This document shows, one piece after another, positions 8,414-16,908 of a DNA stretch of 37,162 bases. Numbering within the stretch: position 1 is the stretch's first letter; the number at the start of each line of letters is the position of its first letter. The translations under genes were made by a program, and so were the position numbers. The notes below the pieces were generated by a model. The model was not told the DNA's origin. It ran no database searches and was given only the letters and a program-made list of their open reading frames with translations. The DNA is from Janthinobacterium agaricidamnosum NBRC 102515 = DSM 9628. Lineage in GTDB: Bacteria > Pseudomonadota > Gammaproteobacteria > Burkholderiales > Burkholderiaceae_D. The stretch covers positions 4,110,555-4,147,716 of the forward strand of contig NZ_HG322949.1 in assembly GCF_000723165.1 (NCBI RefSeq). The letters run 5' to 3'.

Positions 8414-10270
8414 TTACAAGCCATGCAAGACCGCCATCGCCTTTTGCATCTTGTCCGCCAATACCGACGCGTCGCCATGGGTCATGACCAGTTGCTGGGT
8501 GGCCCTGGTCATCGCGACATATAACAGCCGTACTTCGTCTTGCACATCGTCGCTCGCCGCTAGGGTACCCATGCCCGGGATGCATACCAGCGGAAACTCC
8601 AATCCCTTGCTGCTGTGAAGGGTCATCAACTTGACGCTGTTATGGGTCGACGAATATGCACTCTTCTTGTCCAATTGCGATTGAAAAGGAATGCCTTTGC
8701 TTTTCAACACACCGGCCAAGTCCTGGCCGACGGCATAACGCCGGCATAAGATCGCCATCTCGTTCCATGGCACGCCAGCACGGTTTTCCTCGCTCAATAC
8801 TTGCGCCAGATAGCCGGCTTCGTCGCTCAGGCTGGGCAGTTTGCGCAAGATCGGCTTGGGGCCGCGCCTGCCGGTACTGATCGGCTGCACGGTCGGCGCC
8901 TGGTCTTCCTCGGTATCGTTGGGCGACAACAAATCATCAGCAAAAGCACGCGCAACGGACAGGATTTCTGCAGTATTACGATAATTCAATTTCAAAATCG
9001 TGGTCCTGCCTTGCGCTTTGACGCCGACACTGGAAAATGAAAACCGCAGCTTTTTAGGGCCGTTGTAAATCGACTGGGCATCGTCGTACAGCACCAGCAG
9101 TGAATTCGATTCCGGATGAATCATTTTCACGACCAATTTAAACCATTCGGGCTTGAAGTCATGCCCCTCATCGATCAGTATCGCATCATATTGCGCCGAT
9201 GGAATCACACCCTGGTCGACGGCATCGATGGTGCTATCGACACAGCCGTCGAAATATTGCTCCCAAGCCTTGCTGTCCCACGAATTGGCCGGTTTTTCCG
9301 GCCTGTTCGCCTGGTAAGCGCTGAGTTTCTGGCTGCACCATGCATGAAAAGTCAATACATGGACTTTTTCTTGCAGCCCTTTCGCTTTGATGGAATCCGC
9401 CAGCTTACTGACCAGCATTTTGTTATAGCAAAGGATCAAGATCGGACGCTGGCAAATCTTTGCCAGATACTCGGCACGATAAGCAAGGATCAGCGTCTTG
9501 CCGGAACCTGCTACGCCATGGATGACACGGTGGCCGTCGCCCAAGCTGCGGGCCAATTGCTCTTGCTGTAAATCCATGACGCGCAAGATATCCGGGATCT
9601 CTGTCATTACCTGGCCGGATTCCGAAAATAAATCCTGCTGCATCGGAATACGAACTTCCGGAAAAATATGCCAACGAACTCGATCCATTTGCGCTTCCGA
9701 CAAACGCGAACGTGATTTAACCGGCATCATATCGACCAGCCGCTGCTCGAATACGGCAGCGTCGGCACTCTCCGTCATTTCATTCTGACAAATCACCAAA
9801 TGCGGCGGCAAGATGTCTCCCATGCCGGCATCGTCAAATTGCTTGCGACTAATATTACTGAGCACAACTCCATGGCCATAAGGAAAGATTGGTTTTCCCT
9901 TTGAAGTACCATTTTGGAGTATCAACGTCGGATCGCGCTCCAATTTATTAGTCACTTTAAACATGAAGTCGCGGGCCTGTTCCAGAGGATTCTGGACGCT
10001 TTTCAGGGCGCCATCGACTGCCAGGGTGACATGGTTTTTATCGATCGTCTGAATCGTATCAAGCTTCCAGTCCTTTACTTCCAGTACCAGCAAACCACAC
10101 ACGGGATGGAAAACAATAAAGTCGGGGTGCCGGGTCTTATCGCCAATGGACACGTCATACCAGCATAAATACTCAGCACCCAGCTTTTCTTCCAGCCGAT
10201 AAGCAAAGCGCTTTTCCCCTGGCATCATACGAGAAAGACAGGAATGAATGCCCGGAATAAGAGTTGCCAC
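8414..10270 (-). CDS. NERD-domain UvrD/Rep-like helicase
   Basis: A 618-aa fusion of a nuclease-related domain and a superfamily 1 helicase. The N-terminal part (about 20-130) has the NERD pattern HPDFIVFHP followed by LVLEVKDW (D50, E64, K66), a PD-(D/E)XK-like core. The helicase part has Walker A GVAGSGKT (about 252-259), Walker B ILIDEGHD (about 364-371), motif III LYDDAQS, motif IV LNYRNT, motif V TLHSSKGLEF and motif VI LLYVAMTRA. I chose the GTG at 10270 (reads as MATLIPGIHS): GGAG lies 5 bases before it and the upstream extension to 10396 is hydrophobic and unlike the family. Such proteins act in DNA repair or in anti-phage and mobile-element functions; which applies here is unknown. 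No operon partner is evident. Confidence 0.87.
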   Translation of the reverse strand: MATLIPGIHSCLSRMMPGEKRFAYRLEEKLGAEYLCWYDVSIGDKTRHPDFIVFHPVCGLLVLEVKDWKLDTIQTIDKNHVTLAVDGALKSVQNPLEQARDFMFKVTNKLERDPTLILQNGTSKGKPIFPYGHGVVLSNISRKQFDDAGMGDILPPHLVICQNEMTESADAAVFEQRLVDMMPVKSRSRLSEAQMDRVRWHIFPEVRIPMQQDLFSESGQVMTEIPDILRVMDLQQEQLARSLGDGHRVIHGVAGSGKTLILAYRAEYLAKICQRPILILCYNKMLVSKLADSIKAKGLQEKVHVLTFHAWCSQKLSAYQANRPEKPANSWDSKAWEQYFDGCVDSTIDAVDQGVIPSAQYDAILIDEGHDFKPEWFKLVVKMIHPESNSLLVLYDDAQSIYNGPKKLRFSFSSVGVKAQGRTTILKLNYRNTAEILSVARAFADDLLSPNDTEEDQAPTVQPISTGRRGPKPILRKLPSLSDEAGYLAQVLSEENRAGVPWNEMAILCRRYAVGQDLAGVLKSKGIPFQSQLDKKSAYSSTHNSVKLMTLHSSKGLEFPLVCIPGMGTLAASDDVQDEVRLLYVAMTRATQQLVMTHGDASVLADKMQKAMAVLHGL

Positions 10271-10435
10271 TATTTCTCCAAAACCAATTTCAAGATCGGG
10301 CCAGTATATCCCCGACAAGGGGAATATAATTCTCAAAATCAATAATTGAATCCATAAAGCAACAGATAATCCAGATAAATCCACTGCGCCATGCAATCTG
10401 TCCCGATATTGGAAAATTCGTCACAATAGTCAGAT

Positions 10436-11695
10436 TCAACGCTCGGCTATCGGCGTCACGGGCTTGACCGGCGTGACCGCCTCGACCGGCGTCACGGCCG
10501 GCTTTTGCGGATGGGCGCCAGCCGGCTGGCGCCCTGTCAATGCCGGATTCAGCGCCGCATTATTCAAATGGTAGGCGGCAATCGCCGCCGCGATGGCCGG
10601 ATCTTGCGATGAGGGTGGATTGGCGCTCAATGGCTGTGGTTCAACCGTTTCCGGCGCCGGATTCTGGCTCGCCTGCACCTCGTCGGCCAAGCCCTGCGCC
10701 CGCGCCGTTGCGGCTTGTGCGGCTTGTGCGGCTTGTTGCGCCGCAGTCGCGGCCGCCCGCGCTGCTACCGCTTCCGCCGCGGCAGCGTCGGCTTGCTGCT
10801 GCAAGCCGGTCTGGACATCGCTTTGCCGCTGCTGCCTTGGCATTTCAGCCAAGGTATCCAGGCGTTCTTGCTGCGCAAGCTGCACCTGCTCTTCCGGCGT
10901 GGCCTGAGTCAATGCCTGGGTATCGATCTGGCGCTGCACTTCCTGCTGGCGCTGGATTTGCGCATCGCTTTGCGGCGCCGCCGGTGAATTTGCCACATCG
11001 GCGCGCTCTGGCGTAGCGGGCTGATCAGGAGTAGCGTCGATCGCGGCAGCCCCCTCCGACGCCTGATCGGCATTCAGTTCGACTGCAGGCGTCAGCGCGG
11101 CGGCTACCCGCGTCAATAAATCTGTGGTTTGCAGCAATACCGATAGCGTGCCGTCGCGGTCGGTCTCGAACGCCGCTTGCAGCAGCGGCGGGTTGACTGC
11201 CGGCTCAGCCTGCAAATCGATGCCGATGCCGGCCAAGGCCGTTTGATTCAAGGCCGGTCCGCTATCGGGCGCCGTTTCTTGCGGCTGAGAAAGTTGGGCA
11301 AATTCGCTGGCCAGCGTGTCATCCTGCTTGGCCGGTAGCGGCAATCGGGTGGTGCCGATGCCATTGCTGCGCAACTGGATCAAGGAATCCGCCAATTGCT
11401 GTGCCAGCGCCGTCAGGCTGGCCGCGTCGTCCTGCGGATTGGCAGTGGTCGCGGCCGGGTCGGGATTGCCGCCCTGCAACGCTAGCAATTGCCTGCGCGA
11501 TAATGCCAAGCCGGATAACATTTGCCCCAGCGGTGAAATATCGACCAGCGACGAGGCTTGCGGCAAGATGGAGGGAGCTGGTGCAGTGGCGGGCGCGCTA
11601 GCCGGGGTGACGACGGGAGTATTGGCGACTCTGGTAGCGCCGGGCACCGTTGCGGGCATTGTTGCCGATGACGTAAAAGGAGAGACCGGATCCAT
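10436..11695 (-). CDS. Low-complexity protein of unknown function, Ala/Gln/Pro-rich
   Basis: I do not recognise this 419-aa protein. The start ATG 11695 (MDPVSPFTSS) has AGAGG six bases upstream and is preferred over the ATG at 11743. It has no signal peptide or membrane segment. The N-terminal 70 residues are Ser/Thr/Pro/Ala-rich. A small ordered stretch around SPLGQMLSGLALSRRQLLAL follows. The middle, about 240-355, is Gln/Ala-rich and probably coiled coil. The C-terminus repeats VTPV-type units (VTPVEAVTPVKPVTP). The composition recalls proteins such as flagellar hook-length regulators, but there is no flagellar gene nearby and I do not claim this. It lies between the hydrolase and helicase genes on the same strand. 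Confidence 0.7.
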   Translation of the reverse strand: MDPVSPFTSSATMPATVPGATRVANTPVVTPASAPATAPAPSILPQASSLVDISPLGQMLSGLALSRRQLLALQGGNPDPAATTANPQDDAASLTALAQQLADSLIQLRSNGIGTTRLPLPAKQDDTLASEFAQLSQPQETAPDSGPALNQTALAGIGIDLQAEPAVNPPLLQAAFETDRDGTLSVLLQTTDLLTRVAAALTPAVELNADQASEGAAAIDATPDQPATPERADVANSPAAPQSDAQIQRQQEVQRQIDTQALTQATPEEQVQLAQQERLDTLAEMPRQQRQSDVQTGLQQQADAAAAEAVAARAAATAAQQAAQAAQAATARAQGLADEVQASQNPAPETVEPQPLSANPPSSQDPAIAAAIAAYHLNNAALNPALTGRQPAGAHPQKPAVTPVEAVTPVKPVTPIAER

Positions 11696-11787
11696 GGCTG
11701 ACCTCTTTTGCTTCTGAATGGCATGATTATGCGCGTGCGACAAGCCGCGCCGCGCACGATAGGCTGGCGATGGATGATCAGCGGCGC

Positions 11788-12840
11788 TCAGTGGGCGCTT
11801 GCGGCCTTGTCGAGCAAGGAAAACCCTGCGTGCCGCAGAAATTGCAGCACGGTCAGCACCACTTCATCCTCTTCGCTGGCACACTGGACGATATCGCTGT
11901 GGCCGGCGCCGAGTATCGGCACGGCGGCCGGGTCCAGTCCGCGCGCATCATTGACGGAAACAATGGCGTCGGCGGTGCCGAAGATGCTGCGCACCTTGCA
12001 ACAGGCCGGCACATTGCTGCGCACCCATTGATCCCACTGGATATTCAATTCAAACAAGACCGATGAGTTCGGCGACAACTCATCGAGCTGCACCGACTTC
12101 AAGCCGGGAATTTGCCGGCCCAGCGAGGCCAGCACCGCGCCATTATGTGGAGAGGCAATAAAAGTGATGCCGCGTACCTGGCGTTCAAAACCACCACCCG
12201 GCAACTCGCCTTGCAGCAACATCAAGCGCCGCACCACGATACCACCCATGCTGTGGGCGATAAAAGCGATCTTGCGGCCGGCCTCGGCCTTGCGCCCGGT
12301 CCAATTATCGAGGCTGCGCGCGACAAAATAAATCGATGGACTGTGCTTCCACCACGAAGAAGCATAAGGAAACACGGCAACCTCGCAATCGACCAGCTGT
12401 TCCAGGTAGTGGGGCAGCTTGCCGAAAGAGTTGCCATCGCCATTCCATCCATGCACCAGCACCGCCAGCGGCTTTTGCTCCGTGGCAGCACTGCTTTGCG
12501 GAAGATGCACTGTCAGTTCCAGACTGGCGGCAATCTTGCTGACGCCATGTTTTTCCAGGAAAGCTTGCAAGCGCTCGACTTCCGGCGAATGGTAGTCATC
12601 GGACATGGCGCCATACAGCGCCAGCAAGCGGCCGACGGCAACAGCATCCAGGTCGCCCTGGAAAATGACGCAGCCGGGCCGGAAGCTGAGATTGAGCATG
12701 TCTTCTGGCAAGCAACCGGTCAGCAGCGACAAATCGTCGATGAAACTGCGCCGCTCCTCCTCGTCAAATAGTGCGAACATGCGCCGCATGACGACGGTGA
12801 TGGTGCGCGTATCCGGTATTGCCTGAGCCACTTGCGGCAT
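11788..12840 (-). CDS. Alpha/beta hydrolase (lipase/PGAP1-like) with an extra N-terminal domain
   Basis: A 350-aa serine hydrolase. The C-terminal two thirds is an alpha/beta hydrolase: the oxyanion-hole strand LAVLVHGWNG is at about 125-134 and the nucleophile elbow FIAHSMGG at about 193-200 (Ser197). Later GTADAIV (Asp) and GAGHSDIV (His) complete a plausible triad. There is no signal peptide, so it is probably cytosolic. The first about 100 residues form a separate compact domain with the pattern LTGCLPEDMLNLSFRPGCVI followed by a short hydrophobic helix. This resembles small adaptor domains placed before enzymatic domains in bacterial conflict proteins; that reading is my inference. The start ATG 12840 is the first in frame. 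Substrate unknown. Confidence 0.8.
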   Translation of the reverse strand: MPQVAQAIPDTRTITVVMRRMFALFDEEERRSFIDDLSLLTGCLPEDMLNLSFRPGCVIFQGDLDAVAVGRLLALYGAMSDDYHSPEVERLQAFLEKHGVSKIAASLELTVHLPQSSAATEQKPLAVLVHGWNGDGNSFGKLPHYLEQLVDCEVAVFPYASSWWKHSPSIYFVARSLDNWTGRKAEAGRKIAFIAHSMGGIVVRRLMLLQGELPGGGFERQVRGITFIASPHNGAVLASLGRQIPGLKSVQLDELSPNSSVLFELNIQWDQWVRSNVPACCKVRSIFGTADAIVSVNDARGLDPAAVPILGAGHSDIVQCASEEDEVVLTVLQFLRHAGFSLLDKAASAH

Positions 12841-13113
12841 GTGTCAGCTCCCCCATAAACGCCGAAAGCCTGCGATCCCTGTCGTAACAGCATAGGACAG
12901 GCAGTACCAGGCAGCCCATCTATCGTGACCAAGGCCGGTTCGCATCAACAAACCATGCCTTAATATCGTTTTACTCTCTTTTAAGGGAACTTTGATGAGG
13001 TGCCACCACCACGGGGCAGCAGCGCGCAGCAGTGAGCAAACCAGGCATGATGGTAAACTGCAGGTCTTCCCATGACGACCGCGTACGCCCGACAGCCACC
13101 CATTTGACGGAAA

Positions 13114-13935
13114 ATGATGATACACCGTTCACACAAACTCAGCGCCATGCTGCCCGATGTGCTGCGCTGCGAATCCAACGACAGCGATGGTTATGCGCAA
13201 GACTGGCATGCCCACGATTGCCATATGTTATTGCTGCCGCGTCATGGCAGCCTGTCGCTGGCGACCGAAAACAGCCATGGCCGGACGCTATTGTCGAACC
13301 TGTCGTTTTCGATCATCGTGCCCGATGTCGGCCATGCCACTTGCGCGCGCGGCCGCGCCAGCCATCTTGCGCTGTATATCGACCCAGACTATCTGCGGCA
13401 TTACGGAAACAGCCAGCGCGGCATGGACCTGGTTTCCGCCATCGCCGGGCATGGCCAGTGGCGGCGCAGCCAGATCCTGGACAGCATCATCACGCTGCAC
13501 CAGCAGCTATCGGCCGCGGATCACACTGCCAGCCAGCATCACCTGAACCATCTGCTGTTCGAAGAATGCATGCGCATCGTCGCCAGCCATCCAGCCGTCC
13601 CCCCCGGAAAAGACCGCTCAAATACCTGGCTGATCGGGCAAGTCTGCGACTTTATCAGCGCCGACCTGCAAGCGCATCACGAGATTGACGAACTGTGCCG
13701 GCAATTCCACCTGTCGCGGCGGCATTTGACCCGATTGTTCCGTGCAGTCAGGCAGGAAACCATCGTCGACTACGCCAACCGGCAACGGGTCGAGCAAGCC
13801 CGGCGCTTGATACTCGACCACGGCATGTCGATCCTGGATGCCGGCCTCAGCGTCGGCATCGATACGCCGTCTTACCTGACCCGGCTGTTCCGCAAGCATC
13901 TCGGTGTGCGGCCCAGCGAATTGCGCCGCAACTAA
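13114..13935 (+). CDS. AraC-family transcriptional regulator
   Basis: A 273-aa regulator with an N-terminal cupin-like sensor (WHAHDCHMLLLPRHGSLSL, the typical histidine-rich strand pattern) and a C-terminal double helix-turn-helix from about 170 on. The HTH part shows IDELCRQFHLSRRHLTRLFR and a second helix pair ending SYLTRLFRKHLGVRPSELR, the AraC signature. It starts at ATG 13114 or three bases later; only a weak GACGG precedes it. It points toward the PhzF-RidA pair 118 bp downstream on the same strand, so it may regulate them. The hydrolase gene is divergent from it. The effector is unknown. Confidence 0.92.
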   Translation: MMIHRSHKLSAMLPDVLRCESNDSDGYAQDWHAHDCHMLLLPRHGSLSLATENSHGRTLLSNLSFSIIVPDVGHATCARGRASHLALYIDPDYLRHYGNSQRGMDLVSAIAGHGQWRRSQILDSIITLHQQLSAADHTASQHHLNHLLFEECMRIVASHPAVPPGKDRSNTWLIGQVCDFISADLQAHHEIDELCRQFHLSRRHLTRLFRAVRQETIVDYANRQRVEQARRLILDHGMSILDAGLSVGIDTPSYLTRLFRKHLGVRPSELRRN

Positions 13936-14053
13936 GCCTTATCTCCACAACAATTGGCGCAATCGTCGCAGTCCATGGCCCGATCGTGCCAGCAACACCG
14001 GCGCCGCCGCATCACACTGATGGCATCTCCATCAGCAAGCAGGCAAGATCATC

Positions 14054-14959
14054 ATGTTCCACGTAGAAGTAGTCAATGTGTTTACCTCCGCGGCCGGCGG
14101 CGGCAACCCGGCCCCCATCATCATCGACGCCGAAGGCTTGAGCGAAGACGGCATGCAAATGATCGCGCAAAGCTACGGCCACGAAAGCGGCTTTGTCTTT
14201 GCGCCCGAGAATGCCGAACTGAACGACCATCGCTTCCGTTTTTTCGTGCCGCGCCATGAAATGAGCATGTGCGGCCACGCCACCATCGGCGCCGTCTGGC
14301 TGTTGGCGAAACGCGGCAAGCTGACCTCGGACCGGCTATCGATCCAGACCCTCAGCGGCACCGTGATGGCGTACATGGAAGACCGGCCCGATGGCGAAAA
14401 GTCGATCGAGATATCGCAGCCGCCCGGCACCATCAGCGAGATTCCCCATCCCGAGCTGCGCCAGCAAATCATCCGCGCGATGGGCTTGCGGCCGGAAGAC
14501 GTGCTCGACCTGCCGTTCCTGAATGCCAGCACCAGCCGCATCAAGACCTTGATCCCGCTGAGAAATCCAGCCGTGCTCGACGCCGCCATCCCCGATTCGC
14601 CCGCCATCGAACAGCTGTGCGAGGCGATCGGCTCGACCGGTTTTTATCCATTTGCCGCCGATCCCGGCCAGGCCCGTCAATTCGATGCGCGCCAATTCCC
14701 GAAGTCTTCCGGTTATCCGGAAGACGCCGCCACCGGCATCGCCGCCACCGCGCTGGCCTTCGGACTGCTGCATTACGGCATGATCGAACTCAACGCGGCT
14801 CCGGTGCTGATCCACCAGGGCCGCGCCATGGGACAGCCATCGGATATCTTCGTGCGCTTCGAGCTGGCGCCAGAATCGCCGTCGCAGCCGGTCGGCTGCT
14901 TTGTCGGCGGCACGGTGGCGCTGTCGGCAATTGCTCATGCGGGAGCCAGCGATGAATAA
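14054..14959 (+). CDS. PhzF-family isomerase/epimerase
   Basis: PhzF-fold proteins (two similar halves, diaminopimelate-epimerase fold) catalyse proton shifts on small metabolites. The 301-aa product starts MFHVEVVNVFTSAAGGGNPA and has GHESGFVF with the expected catalytic Glu (44) and RFFVPRHEMSMCGHATIGA. EDAATGIAATALAFGLL follows, with the second-half phosphate/anion loop. All match the family. No other phenazine gene is present, so phenazine synthesis is not implied. The stop TAA at 14957-14959 overlaps the ATG of the next gene, so the two are translationally coupled. Confidence 0.9.
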   Translation: MFHVEVVNVFTSAAGGGNPAPIIIDAEGLSEDGMQMIAQSYGHESGFVFAPENAELNDHRFRFFVPRHEMSMCGHATIGAVWLLAKRGKLTSDRLSIQTLSGTVMAYMEDRPDGEKSIEISQPPGTISEIPHPELRQQIIRAMGLRPEDVLDLPFLNASTSRIKTLIPLRNPAVLDAAIPDSPAIEQLCEAIGSTGFYPFAADPGQARQFDARQFPKSSGYPEDAATGIAATALAFGLLHYGMIELNAAPVLIHQGRAMGQPSDIFVRFELAPESPSQPVGCFVGGTVALSAIAHAGASDE

Positions 14960-15557
14960 ACCCCTGGATAAACCCATGACTGCATCCATGCCCGGAGATT
15001 CGCCAGGCCGCCAGTGGATGCCGCTGCACGAAGTGAGCGAGCCGTTCCGTTCGCGCTTGCTGGAAATGTATCCCGACTTGCCTGCCAGCCATGTGCAGCC
15101 GCTGCATTTTGAATTGAGCCGGATATCAGGCGGCGGCGCCGGGCAGCAATTGTGGATCTCCGGCCAGGTGCCGCGCTTCGGTCCGCAAGTCCGCTACCAG
15201 GGCGTGGTCGGGCAGGATATTTCGATCGACATGGCGCGCGATGCGGCACGCCTGGCGCTGGCCAATTTGCTGTCGATTATCGCCGCGGCCTGCGATGGCG
15301 ACCTGGGACGGGTCGAGCGTGTAGTGCGCCTGACCGCTTATATCAGGGGCACAGCCGATTTCGGCGAACATTCCAGCGTCATCGACGCGGCGTCGGAAAT
15401 ATTGAATGCCGTATTTGGCGAACGCGGCCGCCATGTACGCTCGGCAATTGGCGTGTTTTCGCTGCCGAACCGCGCTTCGGTCGAACTGGAATGCGTGGTG
15501 CAACTTAGAACCTGTCCCAGTAGAGAATATGAGCCGCCATCCGGCGACGCTCCCTAA
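14952..15557 (+). CDS. RidA/YjgF-family protein with a C-terminus supplied by an inserted element
   Basis: RidA-type proteins are trimeric enamine/imine deaminases or ligand-binding relatives. The 201-aa product starts at ATG 14952, overlapping the phzF stop. The core from about 85 on has the family run ARLALANLLSIIAAACDGDL, VVRLTAYIRG and RSAIGVFSLPNRASVELECV. The N-terminus is extended relative to classic 130-aa RidA, as in a divergent RidA subfamily. The last 16 residues, from RTCPS onward, and the stop are encoded by a small inverted-repeat element (15508-15569), so the natural end has been replaced. The core strand VELECVVQL ends just at the insertion, so the fold is probably intact. The pairing with PhzF suggests one small-metabolite pathway. 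Confidence 0.87.
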   Translation: MNKPLDKPMTASMPGDSPGRQWMPLHEVSEPFRSRLLEMYPDLPASHVQPLHFELSRISGGGAGQQLWISGQVPRFGPQVRYQGVVGQDISIDMARDAARLALANLLSIIAAACDGDLGRVERVVRLTAYIRGTADFGEHSSVIDAASEILNAVFGERGRHVRSAIGVFSLPNRASVELECVVQLRTCPSREYEPPSGDAP

Positions 15558-15569
15558 TCGGATAGGTTC
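15508..15569. mobile_element. Short MITE-like palindromic element (62 bp)
   Basis: The left end GAACCTGTCCC and the reverse complement of the right end, GAACCTATCCG, match at 9 of 11 positions. The flanks are TTA on the left and TTG on the right, an imperfect target duplication. The first 17 bases (through CCCAGTAGA) match the left end of the longer element at 24448-24605. It codes for nothing of its own but is read through by the RidA-family gene. Confidence 0.7.
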
Positions 15570-15677
15570 TTGCTGCCGCTTGAATAGTCTTGCGCATAAC
15601 AAGGCGTGCACCGCTTGCGCATCCTCCACCGGCCCGGAATGCATGCCGAAGGAATGAACGCGGCGCAGTGACCGTGC

Positions 15678-16565
15678 TTACAGCAATGCCGACGGCGGTA
15701 CGCCGAAACTGTGCTTGAACAAACGCGTCAAATGGGCATGATCGGCAAAGCCGCACAGGCGCGCCACTTCGCCGACCGGCTGCTTGCTGCGCAATAATGC
15801 CAGCGCGCGCACCAGCCGGCGCTGTATCACAAAGGCATGCGGCGTGGTGCCCACGGTATTGCGGAATGCGCGCGAAAAGTGGAATTTGCTGGTGCCGGCG
15901 ATATCCGCCAGCGTGCTCAAACGCAAATCCTGGCCCAGGTTTTCTTCAATGAAATCGGCAACCCGGCGCGCCTTGAACGGCGCCAGGCCTTCCTTTTCGA
16001 TATTGGCGGCATGGCCGGCCAGCGTGGTGTAGGCCAGCAATAGCCGGCGCAATATCGCTACGCGTAATTGATCAAAGTACAGTTGTCCGCCTGACAGGCC
16101 ATGGTCGATGCCCGCCTCATGGGCACGCGCCAGCCGGTCCAGCGCCAGATCGCCGCGATAACCGCGCTTGAACTCGCCGCCTGAAAATCCGGGGAAATAT
16201 TCCGCCAGCCGCTGCGCCAGGAAATCTTGCGAAATCGTGACATGAAGAAACCTGTTCGGGCCGACGCCAGCCGGATGCACCAATTCATCCGGATACAATA
16301 ATTGCAAGGCGCCGGGCGGACACAGGCCGTTTTGCGGTACGCCGTTGAACTCGCCGCTCTGGCGATGCGCCTTGGCCTGCAAATAGAATTGATAACTGCC
16401 GGTCGCTTCGGCACGCTCCGCCACCCAGTCGCGCGGGTTCAGGCGTTGCCGGTCAGAAAACACCAGCCCCGGCTCTTCTTGCCACAGGCCATTGCGCCGT
16501 TCGCCCGTTTGATCGGGCAAGACTGACTCGGCGGAAACAAGCAAGGCGGTATTCATATAATTCAA
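15678..16565 (-). CDS. AraC-family transcriptional regulator
   Basis: A 295-aa AraC-type regulator. The N-terminal sensor part has VPQNGLCPPGALQLLYPDEL, then the C-terminal HTH region from about 200 reads ARRVADFIEENLGQDLRLST, LADIAGTSKFHFSRAFRNTVG and GFADHAHLTRLFKHSFGVPP, a full double HTH. It starts at ATG 16565 or 16556; neither has a clear ribosome binding site. It lies downstream of a SnoaL-like gene remnant on the same strand and converges with the RidA-family gene. Its target may have been the lost SnoaL-like gene; that is inference. Confidence 0.9.
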   Translation of the reverse strand: MNYMNTALLVSAESVLPDQTGERRNGLWQEEPGLVFSDRQRLNPRDWVAERAEATGSYQFYLQAKAHRQSGEFNGVPQNGLCPPGALQLLYPDELVHPAGVGPNRFLHVTISQDFLAQRLAEYFPGFSGGEFKRGYRGDLALDRLARAHEAGIDHGLSGGQLYFDQLRVAILRRLLLAYTTLAGHAANIEKEGLAPFKARRVADFIEENLGQDLRLSTLADIAGTSKFHFSRAFRNTVGTTPHAFVIQRRLVRALALLRSKQPVGEVARLCGFADHAHLTRLFKHSFGVPPSALL

Positions 16566-16626
16566 GCAAGATGATAGTGGGAGTCCCGGAGCTAGCGCCC
16601 GCCCCCATTCTCGGTCAAATTATCGG

Positions 16627-16809
16627 TCAAAACATGGTATTGGTGTTTTTCGACGTTTCCGGCGGCGCCTGGATACGATCCCGGTGTTCGACGATCTTGC
16701 CATTTTCCAGGCGGAAGATTTCCCCGACAGCCAGGCCGCGCTCTTGCGGGAAGCGCTTTAGCAAGTCATCTTGTCGGGGACAAACACCGATATTAATGGC
16801 GCGTTGCAT
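16627..16809 (-). pseudogene. Remnant of a SnoaL-like (NTF2-fold) protein gene, 3' part only
   Basis: Sixty codons remain. The segment ERGLAVGEIFRLENGKIVEH followed by RDRIQAPPETSKNTNTMF is the typical C-terminal end of SnoaL-like polyketide-cyclase-fold proteins, whose usual form is FRxxDGKIVEHWDVIQPxPE. The N-terminal two thirds of the family are absent: upstream bases up to ribE do not continue the match. The conserved Trp of the EHWD motif is Arg here. This looks like a decaying fragment, not a functional gene. Confidence 0.6.
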
Positions 16810-16869
16810 GTCACAACGCAGCCAGGATTAACTATGCGCACGTTTATTCAAGCGCGGCAAGCGGAACAA

Positions 16870-16898
16870 GCCATCTTGCCGGCTGCCGGCAAGATGGC
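16870..16898 (-). terminator. Strong hairpin after ribE, probable terminator
   Basis: A perfect 14-bp inverted repeat, GCCATCTTGCCGGC and its complement, is separated by one base. It lies 10 bp past the ribE stop, and on the minus strand TTGTT follows. The weak T-tract makes intrinsic termination likely but not certain. Confidence 0.65.
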
Positions 16899-16908
16899 AT
16901 CAGCGAAC

